Positions 33,767 through 40,581 of a stretch of DNA of 44,847 nucleotides are shown in pieces. The notes beneath the pieces were generated by a model, which was given only the letters and a program-made list of their open reading frames with translations, did not search any database and was not told where the DNA came from. Source of the stretch: WRCA01 sp964587855. GTDB lineage: Bacteria > Pseudomonadota > Alphaproteobacteria > Rs-D84. A program made the translations under genes and the position numbers. The DNA is taken from positions 1 to 44,847 of the forward strand of contig CAZPLT010000007.1 in assembly GCA_964587855.1 (NCBI GenBank), in the 5' to 3' direction. The first letter of the stretch is position 1; every line of letters begins with the position of its first letter.

Positions 33767-35566
33767 TTACTTTGCTTTTTTAAATTGAATATCACGCAAT
33801 TTTTTATATTCGCCGTTTATTGCGACCAATTCGGCATCTGTCCCGCGTTCCACGATTTTTCCACCATACACAACGCAGATTTGTTCCGCGTCCAGAATTG
33901 TTGATAATCTGTGTGCGATTACAAAAGTAGTGCGTCCAACCATCAATTTTTTCAATGCGGCTTGGATTAATTTTTCGCTTTGTGTATCCAACGCGCTGGT
34001 TGCTTCGTCCAACAATAAAATTGGCGCATCTTTTAGTATCGCGCGTGCGATGGCAATACGTTGCTTTTGTCCACCAGATAATAATTGCCCGCGTTCGCCA
34101 ACAGAGGTTTCGTATTTTTTTGGAAATCCCATAATAAAGTCGTGTGCGTTGGCTGCGCGTGCGGCGGACTCGACCTGTTCTTTGGTGGCCTTTGGTGATC
34201 CATATTTTATATTGTCGGCGATTGTTCCATTGAATAAGAATACATCTTGGGAAACCTCTGCAATATTTTCACGCAAAGAACTCAGGGTATATTTTTTAAT
34301 GTCTTTGCCGTTTATTAAAATTTTACCTTTTTGTGGTTCATAAAATCTTTCCAGTAAATTAAACAAAGTTGTTTTCCCGCCGCCCGATGGTCCAACCAAA
34401 GCGCATACAGATCCGGCAGGCGCGATGATACTGACGTTTTTTAAAACTTGTTCACCAGGGATATAAGAAAAAGAAACATTTTCAAAGGCTACGGATAAAT
34501 TGCCCTTTTTTAATTGTGCAGCATCTGGCGCATCTTTTATTTCAGGTTTGCTGTCTAAATAATCAAACAAAACTTCGGCCGCCAGCAATCCGTGTTGAAT
34601 GCCACCATTTAATCCAGTAATGGATTTTGCAGGTTTGTATGCGGCGGTTAATGCCAGCAAGAAAGCAGTAAAATCACCAATAGTTAATACGCCACTGGTT
34701 ATAAAATGTCCCCCCGCAATCAATGAGATACAAAGACCAATAGAAATCATTATTTCCAATAATGGCGACTGCAGGGCGGAAGCCTGGACGCTGCGATAAG
34801 AATTGCGTTGTGCAACACGAATAGCTTCGGCGAATTTTTTAGATTCGCGATCTTCGTTACTGAATGCTTGGATTGTTTTTATGCCCTGCAAAGTTTGATT
34901 TAAATGCTGGGCAACATTATTTGCAATACCAAAAGATTGGCGGGACAAACGGCGTTTTTTACGTGTTATAAATGTAATTGGAATTACTATGGCAGGCACC
35001 AAGAATAAAAGTGTGGCGCACATTTGTGGTGCATAATAAACCATGATACCAATAGTTATAGAAAGCGTAGCAATATTTTGCACTACCTGAATAATAGTTC
35101 CAGTTACCAATCCCTGGACGGCGTTTCCTTGGACTCCGAAATAGTTTAAATGTTTGCCAATTCCACCGCCATAGAATTTTGAAATATCCATTTTCATCAT
35201 GTGTGAATAAATACGATTTTGCAATCTAGCACTGGTCAGCAGTCCAGCCTTGGTCATAATCAAGTCTTTGGAATAATTAAAGATACCCTTGGCACCGAAT
35301 GCCGCAACAATCTGTAAACCGAATAAATACAGAGAAGACATGCTTTTTTCAATAAAAGCACTATCAATAACCTGTTTTACCAGCGTAATAGTGAAACCTT
35401 CGGCACTGGCAGCAGCAATGGTGCAAATAATACCAGTTAGCAACCATTTCCATTGGGGTTTTCCGACTTCGCACCAAACACGACCATATAATGACCATTT
35501 GATTTTAGAATCGGCATCTTTGGGCTGAAACAAGTCCAGAATAAAGTTTTTTATTTTTTTCAACAT
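33767..35566 (-). CDS. ABC exporter, MsbA-like lipid flippase candidate
   Basis: A 599-residue fused permease-ATPase. Transmembrane helices lie in about 35-330. The ATPase domain has GPSGGGKTTLFN (Walker A), EVSQDVFLFNGTIADNIKYG (Q loop), LLSGGQKQRIAIARA (signature), LLLDEATSALD (Walker B) and AHRLSTI. It resembles MsbA-type lipid A exporters, a role that would suit the PagL-like enzyme elsewhere in the window, but the second ABC exporter is an equal candidate. It begins the ABC-parC-ABC-ftsY operon, with a TATAAT box 9 nt before an ATG lacking a ribosome site. Confidence 0.85.
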   Translation of the reverse strand: MLKKIKNFILDLFQPKDADSKIKWSLYGRVWCEVGKPQWKWLLTGIICTIAAASAEGFTITLVKQVIDSAFIEKSMSSLYLFGLQIVAAFGAKGIFNYSKDLIMTKAGLLTSARLQNRIYSHMMKMDISKFYGGGIGKHLNYFGVQGNAVQGLVTGTIIQVVQNIATLSITIGIMVYYAPQMCATLLFLVPAIVIPITFITRKKRRLSRQSFGIANNVAQHLNQTLQGIKTIQAFSNEDRESKKFAEAIRVAQRNSYRSVQASALQSPLLEIMISIGLCISLIAGGHFITSGVLTIGDFTAFLLALTAAYKPAKSITGLNGGIQHGLLAAEVLFDYLDSKPEIKDAPDAAQLKKGNLSVAFENVSFSYIPGEQVLKNVSIIAPAGSVCALVGPSGGGKTTLFNLLERFYEPQKGKILINGKDIKKYTLSSLRENIAEVSQDVFLFNGTIADNIKYGSPKATKEQVESAARAANAHDFIMGFPKKYETSVGERGQLLSGGQKQRIAIARAILKDAPILLLDEATSALDTQSEKLIQAALKKLMVGRTTFVIAHRLSTILDAEQICVVYGGKIVERGTDAELVAINGEYKKLRDIQFKKAK

Positions 35567-35575
35567 AGCGGCAGT

Positions 35576-35604
35576 ATTATAGGGATATAAAACTTGAATG
35601 TCTA
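35576..35604 (-). promoter_or_regulatory. Promoter of the ABC-parC-ABC-ftsY operon, leaderless arrangement
   Basis: Minus strand: TAGACA, a 17-nt spacer, TATAAT, then 9 nt to ATG 35566. No ribosome site. Confidence 0.6.
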
Positions 35605-35607
35605 ATA

Positions 35608-36534
35608 TTATTTTATATGTTTTTGCTTTATTCTTTGTGTTTTTATAAGTTTTATTATAGCAGAATAATCTTTGTGTTGGTCTATAAAAGAATGTTTGCT
35701 TCCTGTAAATTCAACTATTTTGAAATTATTATTATTTAAATCTTTATATAAATTATATATTGTTTCAGGTGGGGATTTTTTGTCTTTCCCACCAGTTACC
35801 AAAGTTACAGGTATATTCCATTGATTCATTAAATCTGTGTTTAATTCTATATCATCTAGTGTTTTAAAGAAATTTATTAATATTGGGATGTAATGTGGTT
35901 TTGAATGCATTGAAAAAGTATGCGGGCTCATTATTCCAACAGCATGATTTAAGGTTTCTTCCTCGCTCAAATGTTCTAAATTGTATCGTTTTATAAAAAA
36001 TTGTAATAGATATTCGTGCCACTCTTTTGATACATAAGGGGCAAACATAATTGCGGCAGAAAATCTTAATTTTTGATTGTTTTTGATTCTTTCGTTAAAT
36101 ATATCTGTAATGCCTGAACACGAAAGAGAGTGAGATATAAGGCAGCTCCATTTCCCCGAACATTGTTGTTCAACAAGTTCAAGGCCAGTGTCCAAAAGTT
36201 TTGCAAAGTTTTTGTATGTGTTTCTTTTCGCGGTTTTCTTTGTAACTTTTTCAACAAAATCACCAAGAAATGTATCTATACAGTAAACGTTAAAATTGCT
36301 TTTCAAAGACCAATACATTACAGCCTTCATTAATGGTTCTATAGAAGTATTGCTGGCCAATCCAGGTAATAAAATCAAATTCCCATGGGATTGTGGGCTG
36401 GATTCATAAAACGTTATATGTCCCATAGTGCCTGTTTTTGTTTTTGATTTATAATCTAAACTCCATTCATAATGGTTTTGCTTCATTTCAGGCAATTCTT
36501 TTTCAAAATCAAAAGGTATTAAACTTCTTTTCAT
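35608..36534 (-). CDS. Alpha/beta-hydrolase family protein
   Basis: A 308-residue cytoplasmic hydrolase candidate of unknown substrate. The nucleophile elbow appears as SHSLSCSG (S in a G/S-x-S-x-S variant of GxSxG), after the LLPGLASNTS oxyanion strand. A TGGKDKKSPPE loop provides the acid and GSKHSFI the His. No signal peptide. Its base composition is AT-rich like the 1-2500 patch, suggesting later acquisition (inference). A promoter (TTGACA/TATTAT) lies upstream. Confidence 0.7.
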   Translation of the reverse strand: MKRSLIPFDFEKELPEMKQNHYEWSLDYKSKTKTGTMGHITFYESSPQSHGNLILLPGLASNTSIEPLMKAVMYWSLKSNFNVYCIDTFLGDFVEKVTKKTAKRNTYKNFAKLLDTGLELVEQQCSGKWSCLISHSLSCSGITDIFNERIKNNQKLRFSAAIMFAPYVSKEWHEYLLQFFIKRYNLEHLSEEETLNHAVGIMSPHTFSMHSKPHYIPILINFFKTLDDIELNTDLMNQWNIPVTLVTGGKDKKSPPETIYNLYKDLNNNNFKIVEFTGSKHSFIDQHKDYSAIIKLIKTQRIKQKHIK

Positions 36535-36563
36535 TATTTATATTCTATCATATGTTATATAAT

Positions 36564-36591
36564 ATAATAGACAATATATATTAATTGTCAA
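36564..36591 (-). promoter_or_regulatory. Promoter of the alpha/beta-hydrolase gene
   Basis: Minus strand: TTGACA, a 16-nt spacer, TATTAT. No ribosome site is visible before the ATG at 36534; a second -10-like TAGAAT ends 7 nt before that ATG. Confidence 0.5.
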
Positions 36592-36604
36592 GTATTATTT
36601 TCGT

Positions 36605-36633
36605 TTGACTTTTATTATTTAAGACTATAAAAT
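36605..36633 (+). promoter_or_regulatory. Promoter of tRNA-Ala and rpsU
   Basis: TTGACT, a 17-nt spacer, TAAAAT, ending 12 nt before the tRNA 5' end. Confidence 0.6.
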
Positions 36634-36645
36634 GGGCAGGCATTT

Positions 36646-36721
36646 GGGGTCATAGCTCAGTTGGTAGAGCACCTGCTTTGCAAGCAGGGGGTCGTCAGTT
36701 CGAGTCTGATTGGCTCCACCA
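36646..36721 (+). tRNA. tRNA-Ala (anticodon UGC)
   Basis: A 76-nt cloverleaf with acceptor pairs GGGGTCA / TGGCTCC, a D arm beginning AGCTCAG, the anticodon stem CCTGC / GCAGG with TGC in the loop, a T arm with GTTCGAG, and an encoded CCA end. It is 24 nt before rpsU and may be co-transcribed with it. Confidence 0.95.
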
Positions 36722-36745
36722 AAATTCGTAAAGGGGGTGATTTAA

Positions 36746-36952
36746 ATGGTCAAAGTTTTAGTTCGCGATAATAATGTAGAGCAGGCTCTGCGTGTATCCA
36801 AACGTAAATCCCAGAAAGAAGGATTATACCGCGAAATGAAAGAACGTCAACGTTTCGAAAAGCCCACCACAATGCGCAAGCGTTTGAAAGAAGAAGCGGT
36901 TCGTAACGAAAAGAAACGTCAATCTAAACAACGCATGGTATTTGGATTCTAA
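36746..36952 (+). CDS. rpsU: 30S ribosomal protein S21
   Basis: A 68-residue basic protein that helps mRNA binding on the small subunit. The start MVKVLVRDNNVEQALRVSKR and the later basic helix are typical of S21. It is preceded by a very strong ribosome site (AAAGGGGGTGA). It lies directly after tRNA-Ala and is followed by two tandem hairpins. Confidence 0.96.
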   Translation: MVKVLVRDNNVEQALRVSKRKSQKEGLYREMKERQRFEKPTTMRKRLKEEAVRNEKKRQSKQRMVFGF

Positions 36953-36963
36953 AAATTAATTAT

Positions 36964-36986
36964 AATGGCGCATCTGCGCCATTTTT
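36964..36986 (+). terminator. Rho-independent terminator of rpsU
   Basis: AATGGCGCA / TGCGCCATT with a 2-nt tip, followed by TTT. Confidence 0.85.
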
Positions 36987-36992
36987 AATATT

Positions 36993-37017
36993 AAAAACCG
37001 CCAATTTGGCGGTTTTT
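36993..37017. terminator. Second terminator, shared by rpsU and the opposite-strand tRNA-Leu
   Basis: AAAAACCGCC / GGCGGTTTTT with an AATTT loop; T runs on both strands. Confidence 0.85.
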
Positions 37018-37025
37018 AATTATTT

Positions 37026-37110
37026 TGGTGGGCATAAGAGGGGTCGAACCTCCACGGATTTCTCCACTGGAACCTAAATCCAGCGCGTCTGCCAGTTCCG
37101 CCATATGCCC
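37026..37110 (-). tRNA. tRNA-Leu (anticodon UAG)
   Basis: An 85-nt class II tRNA with acceptor GGGCATA / TATGCCC, the anticodon stem CTGGA / TCCAG with TAG in the loop, a long variable arm, a T arm with GTTCGAC and an encoded CCA. It lies 34 nt after prmC on the same strand, with its own promoter. Confidence 0.95.
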
Positions 37111-37119
37111 ATGGGTGCC

Positions 37120-37148
37120 AGTTTAATCGTTGGGGAAAGGCAAGTCAA
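37120..37148 (-). promoter_or_regulatory. tRNA-Leu promoter embedded in the end of prmC
   Basis: Minus strand: TTGACT, a 17-nt spacer, TAAACT. The -35 box includes the prmC stop codon; the start site would be a few nt before the tRNA. Confidence 0.65.
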
Positions 37149-37942
37149 ATAAATTCCAATACGCGTTCAACGCCGCCTAGATCTTTATAGCCCGAGATTA
37201 ATTTCCAACCGTTTTCATTAAATATTTTAGTAACACTATTTTTTTGCCCCTTGCCAATTTCTAAAAATAGACGTCCATTTTGCACCAGAAAATCTTTCGC
37301 ATTTTTTGCAATTGCTCGATATGCATCCAATCCGTTTGTTCCGGAATACAGTGCTATTTTTGGGTCATGCCGTGCGCCTGCATCAACCCGTTCATCGTTA
37401 TTTGCAATGTATGGTGGATTGCTGATTATAATATCAAATTTTGAATTTATGGGGTTACGGTTAGAAATAAAATCCCCACGTAAAATTTTAATTTTATTAT
37501 CCAGTTTCAGATTTTTTACATTTTTGAGTGCGACACGCAAAGCTCCACTGGATTTTTCAATGCCGATTCCCGTTGCCCCATCTAAATTTTTTATAATTGC
37601 ACAAATCAGACATCCCGTGCCGGTTCCCAAATCCAGAATTTTTGCTTTGTCATCGGCTTTTTTTAAAACTGCTTCGACAAGCGTTTCAGAATCTGGTCTG
37701 GGGTCCAGCGTATTTTTATTTGTATAAAACGGCAATCCATAAAACCATTTTTCATGGATAATTTTTGCCACTGGTACGTCATGCTTTAATTTTCGTGCAG
37801 CTATAAAAACCATAAACATTTCCAATAAATTTAATTTATCATCATTTTTGGTTTTATTTTCTCTAATTTTTTTCAGTATGATTTTAGCCGCGTGCGCATT
37901 GCCCGCTTTTTGTAAAATTATGAATGCTTGATTCAAAGTCAT
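37145..37942 (-). CDS. prmC: Peptide chain release factor N5-glutamine methyltransferase
   Basis: Methylates the GGQ glutamine of release factors. 265 residues, near normal. An N-terminal helical domain is followed by a Rossmann AdoMet domain with LDLGTGTGCL, then FDIIISNPPYIAN (the NPPY glutamine-binding motif), and the segment FYGLPFYTNKNTLDPRPDSETLV typical of PrmC. The usual prfA neighbour is absent. The ATG at 37942 faces the M23 gene across 21 bp, has a -10 box 6 nt upstream and no ribosome site. Confidence 0.93.
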   Translation of the reverse strand: MTLNQAFIILQKAGNAHAAKIILKKIRENKTKNDDKLNLLEMFMVFIAARKLKHDVPVAKIIHEKWFYGLPFYTNKNTLDPRPDSETLVEAVLKKADDKAKILDLGTGTGCLICAIIKNLDGATGIGIEKSSGALRVALKNVKNLKLDNKIKILRGDFISNRNPINSKFDIIISNPPYIANNDERVDAGARHDPKIALYSGTNGLDAYRAIAKNAKDFLVQNGRLFLEIGKGQKNSVTKIFNENGWKLISGYKDLGGVERVLEFI

Positions 37943-37956
37943 AAAATCAGTATAAT
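37928..37956 (+). promoter_or_regulatory. M23 gene promoter (leaderless) with GANTC at the -35 box
   Basis: TTGATT, a 17-nt spacer, TATAAT, then 7 nt to ATG 37964. The -35 box lies inside the prmC coding start and overlaps GATTC (37930-37934). Confidence 0.7.
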
Positions 37957-37977
37957 CCTTTTCATGAAAAAATTCAA
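37949..37977 (-). promoter_or_regulatory. prmC promoter (leaderless), overlapping the opposing promoter
   Basis: Minus strand: TTGAAT, a 17-nt spacer, TATACT, then 6 nt to ATG 37942. The -10 shares four bases with the opposing TATAAT and the -35 lies in the M23 coding start. Confidence 0.6.
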
Positions 37978-39211
37978 TCTACAGAAGATAACAAAAGTTT
38001 TATTGATATTGGCGGGTCTTTTGATGGTCTCCGCTATTTTGTTGTATGTTATAAAACCAACCAGGGAAATTTTAATCAATATCCCTGTGGAAAGACACGT
38101 CCAGGTTAATGCTGGGGACACTTTATCCAAGATATTATCTGAACATGGTGTATCCGGAGGGGATATAAATACCATTGCGACATTGTTAAAAAAAGACTGC
38201 GGCGTGCAGGGGCTGCGTGCTAATTCAGATGTTTTGGTTATAAAAAAGAGAAACCAGGACGCCCCAGTTGATAAAATAACTCTTTCAAGTGGCCCATGGA
38301 AACGCGTTGAATTATCTTGTGATACGGACGGTAAATGGGCGGCGGATTTAATAAGTGTTAAAAAAGATACCAGATTGGTTCGCAAATCTGGCAGAATCCC
38401 CAGCGGTGGTGTTTTTAGCCAAGCCGGGGTCGAGGCTGGAATCCCAATCGGAACAGTTTACGAAGTTATTAATCTGTTGGCATTTGAAATCGACTTTGAA
38501 CGTGATATTCAGCCAGGTCAGGAATTTGTTGTTTTGTACGAAGAAAATTTGCTGGATGGTCAGGTTATTGATGGTGGTCGCATAGTCGAAGTATCTTTTG
38601 ATACTCATCTGGACAGACGCGGTAAATTAAAAATGTACAGATTTGAAAAAAATAATGGAAAATTCGGATATTATGATGACGAAGGCAAAGGCGCCATAAA
38701 ATCATTAAAACGTACACCAATTGATGGTGCCAGTGTTTCCAGTGAATTTAGCAGACACAGAAAACATCCGGTATTGGGCTTTACCCGTGCACACAAGGGG
38801 GTTGATTTTCGTGCATCAACCGGAACAAAGATCCCAGCAGCCGGTGCCGGAAAGGTAGTGGCACGTGGTTATAATAAAGGGCATGGAAATTTTATAAAAC
38901 TTAGACATGCTAATGGATTTCAAACGCTTTATGGACATATGTCCAGATTTCAAAAGGGTGTAAATGTTGGAACATCCGTTGCCCAGGGTCAGATTATTGG
39001 CTATGTTGGTTCTACGGGGCTTTCTACGGGGCCGCATTTGCACTATGAAATTATTAAAAATGGGGTACATGTAAATCCGATGACGGTTACATTCCCGCGA
39101 ATTGATGATTTGACCGCTACGCAAAAGGCCAAGTTCTTGGACTTTAAGAGCAAGGTTGACAAGGCCTCAGATGCACTAGTTCATAATCCAAACTTATTTA
39201 TTCCTATGTAA
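37964..39211 (+). CDS. M23-family murein endopeptidase, membrane-anchored
   Basis: Cuts peptide cross-links of peptidoglycan (LytM/MepM-like). About 415 residues. An N-terminal membrane helix (about 11-30), a LysM/OapA-like region (RHVQVNAGDTLSKILSEHG) and a second beta domain lead to the C-terminal M23 domain with complete zinc ligands: H277-x3-D281 and H358-x-H360, plus H325. The catalytic set is intact, so it is a likely active enzyme, not a regulator. The start is ATG 37964 because a near-consensus promoter lies across the earlier in-frame codons; the longer reading from 37928 would overlap it. Ends at a strong terminator. Confidence 0.9.
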   Translation: MKKFNLQKITKVLLILAGLLMVSAILLYVIKPTREILINIPVERHVQVNAGDTLSKILSEHGVSGGDINTIATLLKKDCGVQGLRANSDVLVIKKRNQDAPVDKITLSSGPWKRVELSCDTDGKWAADLISVKKDTRLVRKSGRIPSGGVFSQAGVEAGIPIGTVYEVINLLAFEIDFERDIQPGQEFVVLYEENLLDGQVIDGGRIVEVSFDTHLDRRGKLKMYRFEKNNGKFGYYDDEGKGAIKSLKRTPIDGASVSSEFSRHRKHPVLGFTRAHKGVDFRASTGTKIPAAGAGKVVARGYNKGHGNFIKLRHANGFQTLYGHMSRFQKGVNVGTSVAQGQIIGYVGSTGLSTGPHLHYEIIKNGVHVNPMTVTFPRIDDLTATQKAKFLDFKSKVDKASDALVHNPNLFIPM

Positions 39212-39239
39212 AATCTGCGTTTTACGCAGATTTTTTTTT
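39211..39239 (+). terminator. Rho-independent terminator after the M23 gene
   Basis: AATCTGCGT / ACGCAGATT stem with a TTT loop and a long T run; the stem overlaps the stop codon's last base. Confidence 0.9.
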
Positions 39240-39248
39240 ATCGCCCGC

Positions 39249-39276
39249 TTGACATTTTTTTATATTTATCTATATT
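39249..39276 (+). promoter_or_regulatory. Promoter of the structured leader and secreted protein
   Basis: A consensus TTGACA, a 16-nt spacer, TATATT. The predicted start is near 39284, about 170 nt before the coding start, unlike the short or absent leaders of its neighbours. Confidence 0.65.
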
Positions 39277-39283
39277 TGTTCAC

Positions 39284-39456
39284 ATAAGCTGGTTCCCCGT
39301 GGGGCAGACTGCAATGGTGCAAGTCGGGCATCGCAAGATGCTGAATGTATGTAGCGTTGATTTTTAAACGCGCAAACCAACCTATTTTAACGCAGATGGT
39401 CGACTGGTGCATGCCTTTATGCACGTCCGCCTTTGTATATACAATGGAGAACGCTG
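39284..39456 (+). ncRNA. Long structured 5' leader, possible cis-regulatory RNA
   Basis: About 173 nt with several inverted repeats. A closing stem TGGTT / AACCA (39290-39294 with 39375-39379) encloses a GACTGCA / TGCA-AGTC hairpin (39307-39325), a GCATC-GCAA-GATGC hairpin with a GNRA tetraloop (39328-39341) and a GCGTT / AACGC hairpin (39354-39371). A further hairpin GTGCAT / ATGCAC lies after it (near 39417-39434). It also contains a 17-codon open frame (39314-39367). I match it to no riboswitch or known RNA family I can recall. It could be a riboswitch-like element, a protein-binding leader or a separate small RNA. Confidence 0.45.
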
Positions 39457-40548
39457 ATGGAAATGAGAAATCTTTATATAGGGAAAAAATCACTGACGGT
39501 GAGTGTTTTTGCTTTAATGACTTTACTGATGTCCAAAGATGATCGGTTACTTGCGCAAAATGTAAATTATGAAAAGAATCAAGTTGCCAGTATGAATATG
39601 CCTGCGGCGAACATGTCGATGGATGTTGATAACATGGATTTTTCATATTTGATAGATGCGCGCGCGAACAAGGCCGTGGCCGATTATATTGATACTGTTA
39701 AAAACAGAGTGGCGGATTTATCTGGGAAAAAGGGCAAGTCCGGATATATGCGGGCATTGAAACAAAGATTTGGCGCGCCGGCACCGGTTTATCGCGGAAG
39801 ACACGCCCATTGCGTATGGGGCGAAAGAAAATCGTTCGAAGCAGCGGCATCCGCGCTGAATCTGGATATCAGCCCAATCCCTGAAACTGACGCTTGCTCT
39901 AATTTAATAAACACTATTCGCCAGCAAAATCCAGAAAGTTCATTTTATGGGATAATTTGGGAAAACCGCAAAGCATATTCCGCGGCTCGTGAAAAATTTG
40001 CCGATCGTCATATAGCCGCGTGGCTTAATTCGTCCAAGCATGCGTTCAGCAAAGATGAAATTTACAAAAAGCGCATGACCTATCTGGCGCTGTTTGACCA
40101 TAAAAATATTGCGGCAGATGATATAAAACCGGGCGCGATTTTCAGCACCTATGGACATACCGAGATGTTTTTGGGGCGCGGCCGTATAGTAAATAAAAAG
40201 TTTGTTGCTGATGAACATGGTGAATTTTGCACAATTGGCTTTAACAATGAAATGGTTCGCCAGATAGTTTTTTCAAACGGAAAAACAGGTAATGTTTTCA
40301 TAGGTCATACCAGTGAAATTTTGGTGGAAAAATTGACAGCCCAGGTCGAACAAATAAAACAGATGCCACGTGTCAAATTATTACAGCGCGCAATAAGTGA
40401 AAACATTGCTGATGAAAATTATTTAAAAACTCTTTCGGATAATGAATTGAAAATATTATTGTTGGAAAAATTATTGGGTGTTCAATTGACACCGATAAAT
40501 TATGCATATCCAGTAATGATGCGTCAGCAAAATATTCGTAATGGATAA
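39457..40548 (+). CDS. Exported protein, possible NlpC/P60- or CHAP-like cysteine hydrolase
   Basis: About 363 residues, not recognised with confidence. The N-terminus has a hydrophobic stretch (about residues 13-25) ending near LLAQ, a likely signal. The core has HAHCVWGERKSFEAAAS, with a Cys before a helix, and later PGAIFSTYGHTEMFLGRGR, which resembles the His-containing strand of NlpC/P60 or CHAP peptidases. If so, it would act on peptidoglycan, next to the M23 endopeptidase. The Cys-to-His order and spacing fit, but the evidence is motif-level only. The start is ATG 39457, 7 nt after GGAG. Ends at a terminator shared with glyS. Confidence 0.55.
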   Translation: MEMRNLYIGKKSLTVSVFALMTLLMSKDDRLLAQNVNYEKNQVASMNMPAANMSMDVDNMDFSYLIDARANKAVADYIDTVKNRVADLSGKKGKSGYMRALKQRFGAPAPVYRGRHAHCVWGERKSFEAAASALNLDISPIPETDACSNLINTIRQQNPESSFYGIIWENRKAYSAAREKFADRHIAAWLNSSKHAFSKDEIYKKRMTYLALFDHKNIAADDIKPGAIFSTYGHTEMFLGRGRIVNKKFVADEHGEFCTIGFNNEMVRQIVFSNGKTGNVFIGHTSEILVEKLTAQVEQIKQMPRVKLLQRAISENIADENYLKTLSDNELKILLLEKLLGVQLTPINYAYPVMMRQQNIRNG

Positions 40549-40552
40549 AAAT

Positions 40553-40581
40553 AATCCCCCTGTAAATGGGGGATTTTTTAC
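40553..40581. terminator. Bidirectional terminator
   Basis: AATCCCCC / GGGGGATT with a 7-nt loop and a T run; it lies against the end of glyS on the other strand. Confidence 0.85.

Noticed and set aside
36973..37018. Tandem hairpins after rpsU as a repeat array or CRISPR
   Set aside because: They are two different rho-independent terminators, not repeated units; no CRISPR-like array exists in the window.
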